From assembly GCA_023391695.1 (NCBI GenBank), contig JAEWAK010000074.1, positions 1-64,000 on the forward strand: a stretch of 64,000 bases of DNA, written 5' to 3'. The translations under genes were made by a program, and so were the position numbers. This document shows positions 43,602 to 52,742 of this stretch, piece after piece (within the stretch, counting starts at the first letter, position 1; each line of letters begins with the position of its first letter). Source of the DNA: Bacillota bacterium (GTDB lineage: Bacteria > Bacillota > Clostridia > Lachnospirales > Lachnospiraceae). The notes under the pieces are model-generated. The model was not told the DNA's origin. It saw nothing but the letters and a program-made list of their open reading frames with translations, and ran no database searches.

Positions 43602-43771
43602 GTCAACTTCAACCCTTAATTAGAATGTCAAAAGATATTATGCATATTTTAACATATTTAGCACATGAAATACACTGTTATTTTACATATTTAATCCGCA
43701 CTTGTAAAGTTATCTATTTATGATAAAATGATTAAGATAAGATTAATTTTCACACAATAGGACAAATTATT

Positions 43772-45094
43772 ATGAAAACACTCCAATCCAAACTTAATAT
43801 TCAGGCCTCCTACCCTCTTATGACTCCTCATAATTGGGAAGATATTATCTTTTTCGATATAGAAACAACCGGGTTTTCTGCATATACCTCTTATCTTTAT
43901 CTAATCGGCTGTATGTATTATGAGGATAATACCTGGCAGATGACCCAGTGGCTCGCAGATGACATGAACAGTGAGGTATCAATGCTGGAGGCTTTTTTTC
44001 AGACGTTAAAATCCTATAAACGTCTGGTCCATTTTAACGGCAGTGGTTTTGACATACCGTTTATTTTGCAAAAATGTAAACAGCATCATCTGGATTATAC
44101 CTTTGAGGACATTGAAAACTTTGATATCTATAAAAAGTTAATACCCTTCAAAAAATTATTGCCCCTGCCAAATTATAAATTAAAAACCATTGAAAAATTT
44201 GTAGGGATAAACCGGGAAGATTCCTATTCCGGAGAAGATCTGATACAGATTTATGCCAATTATTTAGGCCGGCTGCAATATGAAAAATTACTGCAAAAAA
44301 ATATACCGGATAAAAATATCAAACCCAAAGCCAGTATGATAGATAGTATATCCCGAAAGGAAACAGACCATACCAAAAATCTTTCTGCCGAAGAATTATC
44401 CCGCCTGTTTTTGCTGCATAATCTGGAGGATGTAAAAGGGTTACTGAAAGTATCCGAGATTCTTTTTTATGCCGACCTGTTTGAAAAAGATATTGCAAAT
44501 GTATTGTTCCAGGAAGAAAACACGGTTTCTCCGACACAGGCACTAACTCCCGATATTTTAATAAATGGGGATGAAACAATTACTTCCTCCGTCAGTTTTC
44601 ATTTTACCCTTGGTAACAGCCTGCCTCAGCCCGTTACCTTATATACTCCACTGCCCTCACTCCTGCCGGAAGGCACGGAAGACAGTAACCGGAGTAATCA
44701 TGATTTTTCGCTTTTTCTTAAATTAAGCGAAAACCGGCTTACCCTGACCCTCCCGATTTACCAGGGGGAACTGAAATATTTCTATGACAATTACAGAGAC
44801 TATTTTTATCTTCCGAAAGAAGATACGGCTATTCATAAAAGTGTTGCCCAGTATGTGGATAAAGATTTCAAGGTAAAAGCCAAGCCTGCAACCTGCTATT
44901 CCAAAAAGTACGGTCATTATATCCCTCAGGCTGAAAACCTGTTTACCCCATATTTTAAAAACAGCTTTGCGGATAAATTAACTTACTTTGAATTAAGTAA
45001 CCCTGGGCTGAATGAACCCGACCGGTTCCAGGATTATATAAACTCCCTGCTTCATTTTATTTTACATAATAAAGGAACTCAAATTTTAACCTGA
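43772..45094 (+). CDS. RNase H-like 3'-5' exonuclease domain protein (YprB-like)
   Basis: The 440-residue protein begins with a DEDD-type exonuclease fold of the RNase_H_2 family. IIFFDIETTGF carries the first acidic pair, LVHFNGSGFDIPFI the second motif, and LLHNLEDVKGLLKV the last Asp. It resembles B. subtilis YprB, which lies beside the helicase gene yprA; no such helicase is present here. The C-terminal ~200 residues are not assigned. It likely trims nucleic acid in DNA or RNA metabolism. Confidence 0.82.
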   Translation: MKTLQSKLNIQASYPLMTPHNWEDIIFFDIETTGFSAYTSYLYLIGCMYYEDNTWQMTQWLADDMNSEVSMLEAFFQTLKSYKRLVHFNGSGFDIPFILQKCKQHHLDYTFEDIENFDIYKKLIPFKKLLPLPNYKLKTIEKFVGINREDSYSGEDLIQIYANYLGRLQYEKLLQKNIPDKNIKPKASMIDSISRKETDHTKNLSAEELSRLFLLHNLEDVKGLLKVSEILFYADLFEKDIANVLFQEENTVSPTQALTPDILINGDETITSSVSFHFTLGNSLPQPVTLYTPLPSLLPEGTEDSNRSNHDFSLFLKLSENRLTLTLPIYQGELKYFYDNYRDYFYLPKEDTAIHKSVAQYVDKDFKVKAKPATCYSKKYGHYIPQAENLFTPYFKNSFADKLTYFELSNPGLNEPDRFQDYINSLLHFILHNKGTQILT

Positions 45095-45211
45095 TTTTGA
45101 ATAAAAAACACGAAAAAAAACATACTAACCTCCAAAGAGGCTTTTGCTCTATTCACAGGTAACGGATGGTCCCGTGAATTCTGCGGCGCCTCATTCAGAA
45201 AGGAGATAGTT

Positions 45212-45379
45212 ATGGCAAATTCAAAAAACAAAACCGGAAAAAGCACTGCTTCAAGCAGTAAGTCCTCCGGCAGTTCCTCCGGCAATGCCTCCAGTAGCTT
45301 AAATCAAACCACAAGGAAAATACCCTCCTTTACAAGTTCTGATAAAAGTGAACGCCGTGACGGCCCGGGCGGAAATTAA
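45212..45379 (+). CDS. Small Ser-rich protein, 55 aa, unknown
   Basis: An ATG with AAAGGAG upstream encodes 55 residues: a Lys/Asn N-terminus, a Ser/Gly/Thr-rich centre (SSSKSSGSSSGNASSS) and a charged end SDKSERRDGPGGN. A terminator follows directly, so the gene looks real. The composition is that of a disordered peptide; a spore-associated role is possible but unsupported. Confidence 0.6.
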   Translation: MANSKNKTGKSTASSSKSSGSSSGNASSSLNQTTRKIPSFTSSDKSERRDGPGGN

Positions 45380-45386
45380 CAGCTGA

Positions 45387-45424
45387 AAAAGGCCTAAAAC
45401 CACTTAGACGGTTTTAGGCCTTTT
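45387..45424 (+). terminator. Terminator after the Ser-rich gene
   Basis: AAGGCCTAAAACC pairs with GGTTTTAGGCCTT (8-base loop), followed by TTTT. Confidence 0.85.
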
Positions 45425-45554
45425 AGCTTTTTCTTTTAGTACGCTCTTTGTGATTCACTAGGTCTTATGTTTCCTTATTATCTTTTCGACTTTTTTTTAT
45501 CTGCTGCCATATTATCAGCCCTTTCTAAAATATATCGTTATCTTTAGCTCAATA

Positions 45555-45722
45555 TCATTCTGAAAGCGTCTCTAAAACCTTGCCTATAGCATAATCCTCT
45601 GCCTTGGCTTGCAGGTCATCCGGATCTGTATTCTCACCATACTCCAATTTCATGTAATCTTCATTATCTTTTAATGCCTTATCGCATCTTATATATATAA
45701 ATTGGGTAAAATCATAATTCAT
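45555..45722 (-). CDS. Small conserved mobile-element-type protein
   Basis: The 55-residue protein (NYDFTQFIYIRCDKALKDNE, then DPDDLQAKAEDYAIGKVLETL) resembles small uncharacterised proteins common on Firmicutes phages and plasmids. ATG 45722 has an AGGAG site and nearly touches the stop of the upstream mini-ORF; the longer frame to 45770 lacks one. Function unknown. Confidence 0.6.
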   Translation of the reverse strand: MNYDFTQFIYIRCDKALKDNEDYMKLEYGENTDPDDLQAKAEDYAIGKVLETLSE

Positions 45723-45724
45723 AT

Positions 45725-45865
45725 CTAGTATTCTCCTTTGCAACTTATATTTTCCTTTATTCTTCTCCATGCAGTTTTAAAAGCATTAGATACGGTGTAT
45801 CCTAATTTATAAAGCTCGTTTGCTATTGTTACGACTGCTTTCCTTACGGTTGTTATATCTTTCAT
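45725..45865 (-). CDS. Small ORF, 46 aa, unknown
   Basis: An ATG with an AGAAGG site opens a 46-codon frame: TVRKAVVTIANELYKLGYT followed by the motif SNAFKTAWRRIK. Short proteins ending in this kind of FKxAWRxIK helix are common on clostridial mobile elements. Its stop is 2 bp before the ATG of the next small gene, so the two form a mini-operon divergent from an XRE regulator. Confidence 0.55.
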   Translation of the reverse strand: MKDITTVRKAVVTIANELYKLGYTVSNAFKTAWRRIKENISCKGEY

Positions 45866-46025
45866 ACTGCAATACCTTCTTTTCTTTATTTTTATGTATA
45901 TATTCTACACCATTGTGTAGTTTGTGTCAATGCTTTTTTAAAGAAATTCTATATAATCTTATAGATTTTGTATTGCATAATATAGAAATATAGTTTATAA
46001 TTGTTTATGAAAGGATGGTGATATA

Positions 46026-46238
46026 ATGGCTTTTTCTTATGATAAATTATGGAAAATGCTCATTGACAAAAAAATGACAAAGGAAAATTTAAGAGTATTA
46101 ACAAAATCCTCTCCAACAACTATAGCAGCTATGGGCAAAGGCGAAGGAATATCTCCAAAAGTATTGGAACGAATATGCAAGGCCCTTGACTGTCAACCTG
46201 GCGATATAATGGAATATGTTCCTGATGATACAAATTAA
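46026..46238 (+). CDS. XRE-family (Cro/C1-type) regulator
   Basis: A 70-residue helix-turn-helix protein: LWKMLIDKKMTKENLRVLT, then SPTTIAAMGKGEGISPKVLERICKALDCQPGDIMEY in the YozG-like style. It is divergent from the two mini-ORFs and probably controls the shared intergenic promoter region, like a minimal phage-type switch. AGGATGGTG precedes the ATG. Confidence 0.88.
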   Translation: MAFSYDKLWKMLIDKKMTKENLRVLTKSSPTTIAAMGKGEGISPKVLERICKALDCQPGDIMEYVPDDTN

Positions 46239-46250
46239 CAGTGAGGTTTT

Positions 46251-46489
46251 ATGTCCATAAAAATACCCAGATATAACGGAATAGGAATATACTCCATACG
46301 AAATTATGCTACCAAATCAATTTTATTGGATCGTCTATTCATATAAAAGATAGATTAAAAGACCACTTCAAAGCTAGTAATGTCCTCCAGCATTTTGGCA
46401 TGCGACTGGATGCCAAAATATCCTCTCATTCTGTTTTTGTACCATATATTGGAAAAGAATATAATGATACAAAAACCGGGGAATACTAA
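46251..46489 (+). pseudogene. GIY-YIG nuclease-domain gene, frameshifted
   Basis: The frame from ATG 46251 reads GIGIYSIRNYATKSI and then derails to a stop. One added base in the TTTT run near 46320 restores FIGSSIHIKDRLKDHFKAS, giving the paired GIY...YIG-like motif of GIY-YIG endonucleases, and continues to the TAA at 46487. The catalytic Arg is present (KDRL). Disrupted by a single-base deletion. Confidence 0.65.
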
Positions 46490-46528
46490 AAGCAACCCGA
46501 AATTCACAATAAGAAAGGAAGTGTTACA

Positions 46529-47074
46529 ATGCCATTACCACAGGAAAGAATATACACCGAGGATGATTATAACAACCTACCGGAAGATGTCCGGGCAGAA
46601 CTTATTGACGGACAGATCTATTACCAGGCAGCTCCAAGCCGGATACATCAAAAGATACTTATGGAACTTGCCGGCACTATTAGAGATTACATCCGATCCA
46701 ACAACGGTCCCTGTGAGGTTTATCCTGCCCCATTTGCCGTTAAATTGAGTGAGGATAAAAACATCGTTGAACCGGATATAAGCGTCATATGCAACACTGA
46801 TAAGCTTACGGACATAGGTTGCACCGGGGCACCAGATTGGATAATAGAAATTGTATCTCCCGGCAATTCAAGTCATGATTATATACGAAAGTTAAATCTT
46901 TATGCTGATACCGGTGTGCGAGAATATTGGATTGTCAATCCTTTGGAAAAGACAATACTGGTTTATTATTTTGATGAAACTAGTATTGCTCCTAAATCCT
47001 ACAAATTCAATGATAAAGTTAAGGTAAATATATATTCTGACTTGTATATTGACTTTTCAACACTTAATCTTTAA
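46529..47074 (+). CDS. Uma2 (DUF820) family endonuclease, copy 1
   Basis: A 181-residue protein of the Uma2 group, which has a PD-(D/E)XK nuclease fold. EDDYNNLPEDVRAELIDGQI, EPDISVICN with an acidic pair, DWIIEIVSPGNSSHDYIRKL with Glu and Lys, and GVREYWIVNP are the family blocks. A near-identical paralogue follows 62 bp downstream. Uma2 proteins are extremely abundant in cyanobacteria and occur in some Clostridia; their biological role is unclear. Confidence 0.9.
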   Translation: MPLPQERIYTEDDYNNLPEDVRAELIDGQIYYQAAPSRIHQKILMELAGTIRDYIRSNNGPCEVYPAPFAVKLSEDKNIVEPDISVICNTDKLTDIGCTGAPDWIIEIVSPGNSSHDYIRKLNLYADTGVREYWIVNPLEKTILVYYFDETSIAPKSYKFNDKVKVNIYSDLYIDFSTLNL

Positions 47075-47136
47075 ATGATTTCATAGGGTATACTTAAAGC
47101 AATCCGAAATTCACACTAAGGAAAGGAGTCTTAATT

Positions 47137-47685
47137 ATGCCATTACCACAGGAAAGAATATATACCGAGGATGATTATAACAACCTGCCGGAAGATGTCC
47201 GGGCAGAACTCATTGACGGTCAGATCTATTATCAGGCAGCTCCAAGCCGGATACATCAGGATCTATTAAGCGAATTACATTATCAAATTAAAGATTACAT
47301 TCGTTCCAAAGGTGGCCCCTGCAAGGTCTATCCTGCCCCATTTGCCGTTAAATTGAGTGAGGATAGACGAAACATCGTAGAACCGGATATAAGCGTTATA
47401 TGCAATCCTGACAAGCTTACTGACAGGGGCTGCACTGGGGCACCAGATTGGATTATTGAAATTGTATCTCCTGGCAATTCCAGCCATGATTATGTACTAA
47501 AATTAAATCTGTACATGGCAGCAGGTGTCCGGGAATATTGGATTGTAAATCCTCAGGTAAAATCAATTTTGGTTTATTATTTTGATGAAACTAATCTTGC
47601 CCCTAAATCCTACACATTCAATGATAAAGTTAAGGTAAATATCTATACTGATTTATATATTGACTTTTCAACACTTAATCTTTAA
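47137..47685 (+). CDS. Uma2 (DUF820) family endonuclease, copy 2
   Basis: A 182-residue tandem duplicate of the preceding gene. The first 44 residues and the last 30 are almost the same, while residues 45-60 diverge (QDLLSELHYQIKDYIRS against QKILMELAGTIRDYIRS). The duplication includes about 45 bp of upstream sequence (AGCAA(C/T)CCGAAATTCACA...). The catalytic residues are kept in both copies. A terminator follows. Confidence 0.9.
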   Translation: MPLPQERIYTEDDYNNLPEDVRAELIDGQIYYQAAPSRIHQDLLSELHYQIKDYIRSKGGPCKVYPAPFAVKLSEDRRNIVEPDISVICNPDKLTDRGCTGAPDWIIEIVSPGNSSHDYVLKLNLYMAAGVREYWIVNPQVKSILVYYFDETNLAPKSYTFNDKVKVNIYTDLYIDFSTLNL

Positions 47686-47708
47686 ATGATTTCATTCGGC
47701 AATAAAAT

Positions 47709-47737
47709 AAAGCACTCTGCTTCATTGAGAGTGCTTT
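47709..47737 (+). terminator. Terminator after the Uma2 pair
   Basis: AAAGCACTCT pairs with AGAGTGCTTT, followed by a T-rich stretch. Confidence 0.8.
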
Positions 47738-47757
47738 CATTTTGTGTAAAAAGCAAA

Positions 47758-47795
47758 AAAATAAGGCACCCGAGATTACCCGGAACACCTTATTT
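47758..47795 (-). terminator. Terminator of the rpmF operon
   Basis: AATAAGG pairs with CCTTATT with inner CCGG/CCGG-type pairing; followed by T7 on the minus strand. Confidence 0.75.
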
Positions 47796-47803
47796 TATCC
47801 CAC

Positions 47804-47986
47804 TTATTCAGCCGGAATGATTTCTTTCTTGTTATAAGATCCACAAGCTTTGCAAACTCTGTGTGGCATCATTAATGCACCGCATTTGCTGCACTTAACT
47901 AAGTTAGGGGCAGACATTTTCCAGTTTGCCCTGCGGCTGTCTCTTCTGGCTTTCGAAGATTTATTCTTTGGACAGATAGCTCCCAT
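47804..47986 (-). CDS. rpmF: 50S ribosomal protein L32
   Basis: The 60-residue protein has the L32 start ICPKNKSSKARRDSRRANW and a zinc ribbon CSKCGALMMPHRVCKACG. It follows yceD by 2 bp, the standard arrangement. Confidence 0.96.
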   Translation of the reverse strand: MGAICPKNKSSKARRDSRRANWKMSAPNLVKCSKCGALMMPHRVCKACGSYNKKEIIPAE

Positions 47987-47988
47987 GA

Positions 47989-48516
47989 TTACACCTCCTT
48001 AAAGTTATTGAATATATCTCGGATAACTGACATTCTGGGATCAGAGCCTGCTTTGTCACAGTTACAGGAACTCTTATTTAAATTCGTTCCGCAAACTTTA
48101 CATATACCCTTACAGTCCTCATCACACAGAACCTTCATGGGAAAGTCTATAAGAATTTCATTATAGACCAGTAAATCTACATCCAGATCATATCCATTAA
48201 TATAATTTGTTTCGTCTAATTCCTCAATTCGGTCTTCCGACCCTTGCTTGAAATCCAAATCTTGGGATATCTTTAATTCAAACCAGGTCTCAACGTCTTC
48301 AAGGCATCTGTTGCACGGAATTAATAGAGATAATTTTGCTTCGCCTTCCACTCTCACTTTTCTGTCACCCAGATGGTTTAAGGTCAGATCCACGAAAGAT
48401 TTACCGGCAAAGGGATATTCTATTCCCTCCATACAAAAATTCTCCAGTTCGATAGGTGCTTGTATCTGTTCGATTTTGCCTTTTACAGACATTATCTCTG
48501 ATAAATTAATAACCAT
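47989..48516 (-). CDS. YceD/DUF177 protein
   Basis: The 175-residue protein belongs to DUF177, typically encoded just before rpmF. Seen are PIELENFCMEGIEYPFAG, CNRCLEDV and a C-terminal metal-binding-like DEDCKGICKVCGTNLNKSSC. The family is linked to 23S rRNA or ribosome maturation in other organisms. The start follows GGAGAT. Confidence 0.9.
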   Translation of the reverse strand: MVINLSEIMSVKGKIEQIQAPIELENFCMEGIEYPFAGKSFVDLTLNHLGDRKVRVEGEAKLSLLIPCNRCLEDVETWFELKISQDLDFKQGSEDRIEELDETNYINGYDLDVDLLVYNEILIDFPMKVLCDEDCKGICKVCGTNLNKSSCNCDKAGSDPRMSVIRDIFNNFKEV

Positions 48517-48603
48517 GACAATCTCCTATCTTTAGAAATTCGCACTTCTTATATTATAGTCAGGTAACCATGATTTGTCAATGACTAATTTACTAATTTA
48601 TAT

Positions 48604-49791
48604 TTACAGTAACGCTACGGTTTCCCTTGCTATGGCAAGTTCTTCATTGGTAGGTATTACACATACCTTTACTTTGGAATCCTCGGTGGAAATGATAATT
48701 TCCTTACCTCTTGTATTATTGTTCTCTTCATTCAGTTTTATACCAAGGAATTCTAAATAAGAAAGGATTTCAGCCCTTACTTTCATGTCGTTTTCACCTA
48801 AACCCGCGGTAAATGCAATTGCATCCACTCCGTTCATGGCTGCTGCATAGGAACCGATATATCTGGCAACACGGTAAACAAACACTTCTTTTGCCACTTT
48901 TGCCTTTTCATTGCCTGCATTGGCAGCCGCCTCTAAATCCCTGAAATCACTGGATACGCCGGACATACCGTATACACCGGATTTTTTTTGCAATATGTTC
49001 ATAATCTCTTCAATGGATTTATTTTCTTTGTTTGCTATAAATTCAATGATAGCCGGGTCAATGCTTCCGCTTCTGGTACCCATGATAAGGCCTTCCAGCG
49101 GAGTGAATCCCATACTGGTATCCACTGATTTGCCGTTTAATACGGCCGTAATACTTGCCCCGTTGCCTAAATGGCATACGATTACCTTGGAATTATTCGG
49201 ATCCAGTTTTGCCAGTTCATGGGTTTTCTTTGCAACATAACTGTGGCTGGTTCCGTGGAAACCGTATCTTCTGATTTTATATTTTTCATAATATTCATAG
49301 GGAAGTCCGTATAAATATGCTCTGGGAGGCATGGTTTGATGGAAAGCCGTATCAAAAACGCCTACCATAGGAACTCCCGGCATAATAGCCTGGCAGGCAC
49401 GGATGCCGATTAAGTTTGCAGGATTGTGTAAGGGCGCTAAGTCATTGCATTCTTCAATTGCTGCAATAACTTCCTCGGTAATAACTACGGAACTTGCAAA
49501 TTTCTCACCGCCGTGCACAACCCTGTGACCCACAGCGCCGATTTCGCTTAAGGATTTTATAACACCGTGATTTTTATCGATAAGTGCTTCCAAAACCAGT
49601 TTAATAGCTGCTTCATGGTTTTCCATAGGCGCTTCCAGAACTGTTTTTTCTCCGCCCGCTGGTGTATGGTTTAAACGACCGTCAATTCCAATTCTTTCAC
49701 AGAGACCGACAGCCAGTGCCTTCTCGCTTTCCGAATCAATCAGCTGGTATTTCAGGGATGAACTACCGCAGTTAATAACTAAAACTTTCAT
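48604..49791 (-). CDS. ackA: Acetate kinase
   Basis: The 395-residue enzyme has VLVINCGSSSLKYQLID, GAVGHRVVHGGEKF, FDTAFHQTMP, YGFHGTSHSYV and GASITAVLNGKSVDTSMGFTP split across the conserved blocks. It makes ATP from acetyl phosphate. ATG 49791 follows AAAGGAG; the longer frame from 49842 has no site. With pta just upstream (49-bp gap beyond its own leader) it forms the acetate pathway. Confidence 0.97.
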   Translation of the reverse strand: MKVLVINCGSSSLKYQLIDSESEKALAVGLCERIGIDGRLNHTPAGGEKTVLEAPMENHEAAIKLVLEALIDKNHGVIKSLSEIGAVGHRVVHGGEKFASSVVITEEVIAAIEECNDLAPLHNPANLIGIRACQAIMPGVPMVGVFDTAFHQTMPPRAYLYGLPYEYYEKYKIRRYGFHGTSHSYVAKKTHELAKLDPNNSKVIVCHLGNGASITAVLNGKSVDTSMGFTPLEGLIMGTRSGSIDPAIIEFIANKENKSIEEIMNILQKKSGVYGMSGVSSDFRDLEAAANAGNEKAKVAKEVFVYRVARYIGSYAAAMNGVDAIAFTAGLGENDMKVRAEILSYLEFLGIKLNEENNNTRGKEIIISTEDSKVKVCVIPTNEELAIARETVALL

Positions 49792-49890
49792 ATTTTTCTC
49801 CTTTAATGTACTTGATAATAATGAGTTATGAATAAACGGCAAAAGGCAGGTTTACGATACATTCCTACCTTTCACCACCTACCTATAAAA

Positions 49891-50889
49891 TTATACGGCT
49901 GCGCCGGCCTGTACTGCCGTAATTGCAATAACGCCAACGATATCCTCCGCAGAGCAGCCTCTGGATAAGTCATTGACAGGTTTTGCAATACCCTGGGTAA
50001 TAGGTCCGTAAGCTTCCGCTTTTGCAAGTCTCTGGGTTAATTTATAGCCGATATTTCCCGCATCCAGATCAGGGAAGATCAGAACATTCGCTTTTCCGGC
50101 GATTTCACTTCCTGGAGCCTTGGAAGCACCGACACTTGGCACTATCGCAGCATCCAGCTGGTATTCTCCATCCAGTTTAATGTCAGGATAAGCTTCTTTT
50201 GCAATTTTTGTAGCTTCTACAACCTTATCTACGTCGGCATGTTTTGCACTGCCTTTGGTAGAATGGGATAGCATTGCCACAACCGGCTCCTCCTCCACCA
50301 GTAACTGAAAGCTTTTTGCGGAACTTCCTGCAATTGCGGCCAGTTCTTCTGCATTGGGATTCTGATTTAAACCGGCATCGGAGAAAATAAACGTTCCATT
50401 GGAGCCATATTCGCAATCAGGAACAACCATAACGAAAAATGCGGATACTAATTTCGTACCGGGAGCGGTTTTAAGAATCTGGAGTGACGGCCTTAATACA
50501 TTTGCCGTAGCGTTGATAGCACCTGCCACCATACCGTCAGCATCTCCTGCTTTTACCATTGTTACGCCAAAAGTCAGATAATCCTTAGTCAATGCCTCTT
50601 TCGCTGATTCTGCGGTCATTCCCTTGCTCTTTCTTAATTCCACCAAAAGATTGATATAAGACTCCAACTTGTCCGTAGCGGCAGGGTCCACAATAACAGC
50701 TCCCGCAAGATTTAATCCGGCAGCTTCTTTCTTAATCGCCTCTTCATTACCTACAAGCACGATATTTGCGATGCCTTCTTCCAATATTTTAGCGGCAGCT
50801 TCCAAGGTTCTTCTGTCACTTGTTTCCGGTAATACTATCGTTTTTTTGTTTTGTTTTGCTCTTTCCTTAATTGCGTCAATAAATCCCAC
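49891..50889 (-). CDS. pta: Phosphate acetyltransferase
   Basis: The 332-residue short-form Pta has FIDAIKERAKQNKKTIVLPE, GVTMVKAGDADGMVAGA, PGSEIAGKANVLIFPDLDAGNIGYK and GPITQGIAKPVNDLSRGCSA split across blocks. It converts acetyl-CoA to acetyl phosphate, feeding AckA. The preferred start is GTG 50889, which follows AAAGGAGAT. Confidence 0.96.
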   Translation of the reverse strand: MGFIDAIKERAKQNKKTIVLPETSDRRTLEAAAKILEEGIANIVLVGNEEAIKKEAAGLNLAGAVIVDPAATDKLESYINLLVELRKSKGMTAESAKEALTKDYLTFGVTMVKAGDADGMVAGAINATANVLRPSLQILKTAPGTKLVSAFFVMVVPDCEYGSNGTFIFSDAGLNQNPNAEELAAIAGSSAKSFQLLVEEEPVVAMLSHSTKGSAKHADVDKVVEATKIAKEAYPDIKLDGEYQLDAAIVPSVGASKAPGSEIAGKANVLIFPDLDAGNIGYKLTQRLAKAEAYGPITQGIAKPVNDLSRGCSAEDIVGVIAITAVQAGAAV

Positions 50890-51033
50890 GTCAATATCTC
50901 CTTTCGTAAATAACACTGCCTTTTAGGCAGTCATTTAAAGCCTGTCTTATTAAGGCAGACACTCTTTTTCTTATACATGCCAAGAAGTGTAAATACAATA
51001 ATTTACACAAATCTTAAGCAAAATCTCAGATAC

Positions 51034-51062
51034 ATTATAGTCCAAATGTTTCTGGTATACAA
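51034..51062 (-). promoter_or_regulatory. pta-ackA promoter
   Basis: TTGTAT (51057-51062) and TATAAT (51034-51039) with a 17-bp spacer. Confidence 0.55.
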
Positions 51063-51132
51063 GTAAGAAATAAAATAATTTTCATAATTTTCAATTTCAT
51101 TTCTTTTTATATTATTATTAGTTTACCGGCAT

Positions 51133-52389
51133 CTAATCCAGGAAATTTAATTTTTCATATTCTTCATTATATTTTACTTTCATGTCCCCATAGATATGTA
51201 AAGACTTATAGGTATTGTTATATACGTTTTCCATAATTTCATCATAATTATTTAAGACACATTCCACTGTTATGGGACAAATTTTACCCTTTTCGCAATC
51301 CCTGGTTATTATGTTCAATATGGTTTCCTTACTAAAGGAATCCTTATAGCTCCTTTTTCCGTATAATGCGCTGATGATATCTGCCACAGCAAGGATTCTT
51401 TGGGGCATGGTAAGAACCGCTTCCGTCAGGTGTCTGTGATATCCCGAGCCATCCAATTTTTCATGATGCCTTATGGCAACTTCGAGGATATCTTCATTAA
51501 TATAACCTTTGAGTATATATTCGCTCATCTTTACATGATTTTTCATGATATCCATCTCTTCTGCCGTTAATTTCCGGGGTGCCTCCAATATATTAACCGG
51601 AGTCGTAATTTTCCCTATGTCATGCAGCAATGCTCCAAAATGCAGTATGCTCCTGTCATATTCACCAAGCTGCATAAGATAACCGATTTCATCTGCAAAA
51701 CTTACGGTGGAAATGGTATGCATAACCGTATATTCACTCCGAAAATCAATGGAATAGATCAACATCTTTATAAACAATTCTTTTTCATTTTGTGTAAATA
51801 CAACTTCTTCAAATATCCGGTTTAATTCGTCCAGGTAGCTATTATCCCGGAGGCTCTCAAGTATATGATATTCCTTATCCGCCTTTTTAAATAAATCGAT
51901 GGCTTCTTTCGAAAATTTTACGCCGCTGTATTCCCGGAACAGCTTATCCGTATCGAAATTCCCGGCATGCATCAGGCAGACATCAATCCGGTCAGCCAGA
52001 TTTAAATATCCTGCTATATCTTTATAGGTACTGTCTATTTTTTCTAATTTATTGTAATCCAGATGATGGTATAATACAATTTCCGAGATATTTTCCAGGG
52101 GAGATAAATATTTCAGGAACAAATAGCCGTAAATGGAATGGGACAATACATTATCGGTTTCAAATTGGACCATTTTGTCAAGTTCTTCATTTTTATAAGC
52201 TCCGATATCGTGCAGCAGCGCCGCAACGGTAAAGGAAAGGATTTCCTTTCTCGTGTGTGTATTTTCACACATTAACATTTTATTGATCATGTAACTGACT
52301 CTTTCACCATGATGTATTAGCCTGTCATCTATTAAATTAAGTGTTTTCCGTATGATACCGATCACATTCCTGCTGCTGATAATATCCAT
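51133..52389 (-). CDS. Two-HD-domain signalling protein (HD-GYP-like)
   Basis: The 418-residue protein has two HD domains. The first (about 20-130) contains AALLHDIGAYK and YHHLDYNK; the second (about 220-360) contains ALLHDIGKI, IRHHEKLDGSGYHRHL and ADIISAL. The second resembles the HD-GYP cyclic-di-GMP phosphodiesterases, but the GYP tripeptide reads GYH. It is probably a cytoplasmic phosphodiesterase without a receiver domain. The ligand is not certain. Confidence 0.85.
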   Translation of the reverse strand: MDIISSRNVIGIIRKTLNLIDDRLIHHGERVSYMINKMLMCENTHTRKEILSFTVAALLHDIGAYKNEELDKMVQFETDNVLSHSIYGYLFLKYLSPLENISEIVLYHHLDYNKLEKIDSTYKDIAGYLNLADRIDVCLMHAGNFDTDKLFREYSGVKFSKEAIDLFKKADKEYHILESLRDNSYLDELNRIFEEVVFTQNEKELFIKMLIYSIDFRSEYTVMHTISTVSFADEIGYLMQLGEYDRSILHFGALLHDIGKITTPVNILEAPRKLTAEEMDIMKNHVKMSEYILKGYINEDILEVAIRHHEKLDGSGYHRHLTEAVLTMPQRILAVADIISALYGKRSYKDSFSKETILNIITRDCEKGKICPITVECVLNNYDEIMENVYNNTYKSLHIYGDMKVKYNEEYEKLNFLD

Positions 52390-52580
52390 GTTACATTCCT
52401 TTCTTTGAAAGTCTTATCCGTTAGTAACAATATATAATTTACCAATTTATATAGTAACATACTAAATAATGGCTAGCAAGTCCGCCTTTGTTCTTATCCG
52501 CGGCGAACGCATGAAAGAAAATTTTTCCGAAGACTAAAGTCATTAACGGAGGTGAGTGTTCTTATCTGTTCAAAAGAATA
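52390..52580. other. Gap between HD gene and agr locus
   Basis: No recognisable gene. A/T-rich on the right, with a short GC-richer stretch; probably promoter DNA for the HD gene. Confidence 0.4.
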
Positions 52581-52605
52581 CCGCCAATATTTTTTATATT
52601 GGCGG
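52581..52605. terminator. Hairpin downstream of agrD
   Basis: CCGCCAATAT and ATATTGGCGG pair perfectly around a 5-base loop, about 140 bp after the agrD stop; likely terminator of the agrD transcript. Confidence 0.65.
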
Positions 52606-52742
52606 CACCCCTTTACTTAAAAACATAAAATTGTAGGATTTAGCAAAAAAATTGATTATACTCCCCTCAAGTGCTTTCAGGCACTCAAACCAGGATGGCG
52701 AAAAATATGTATTCCCCGCCTAAAAAACCTTGGATCCCCAAA

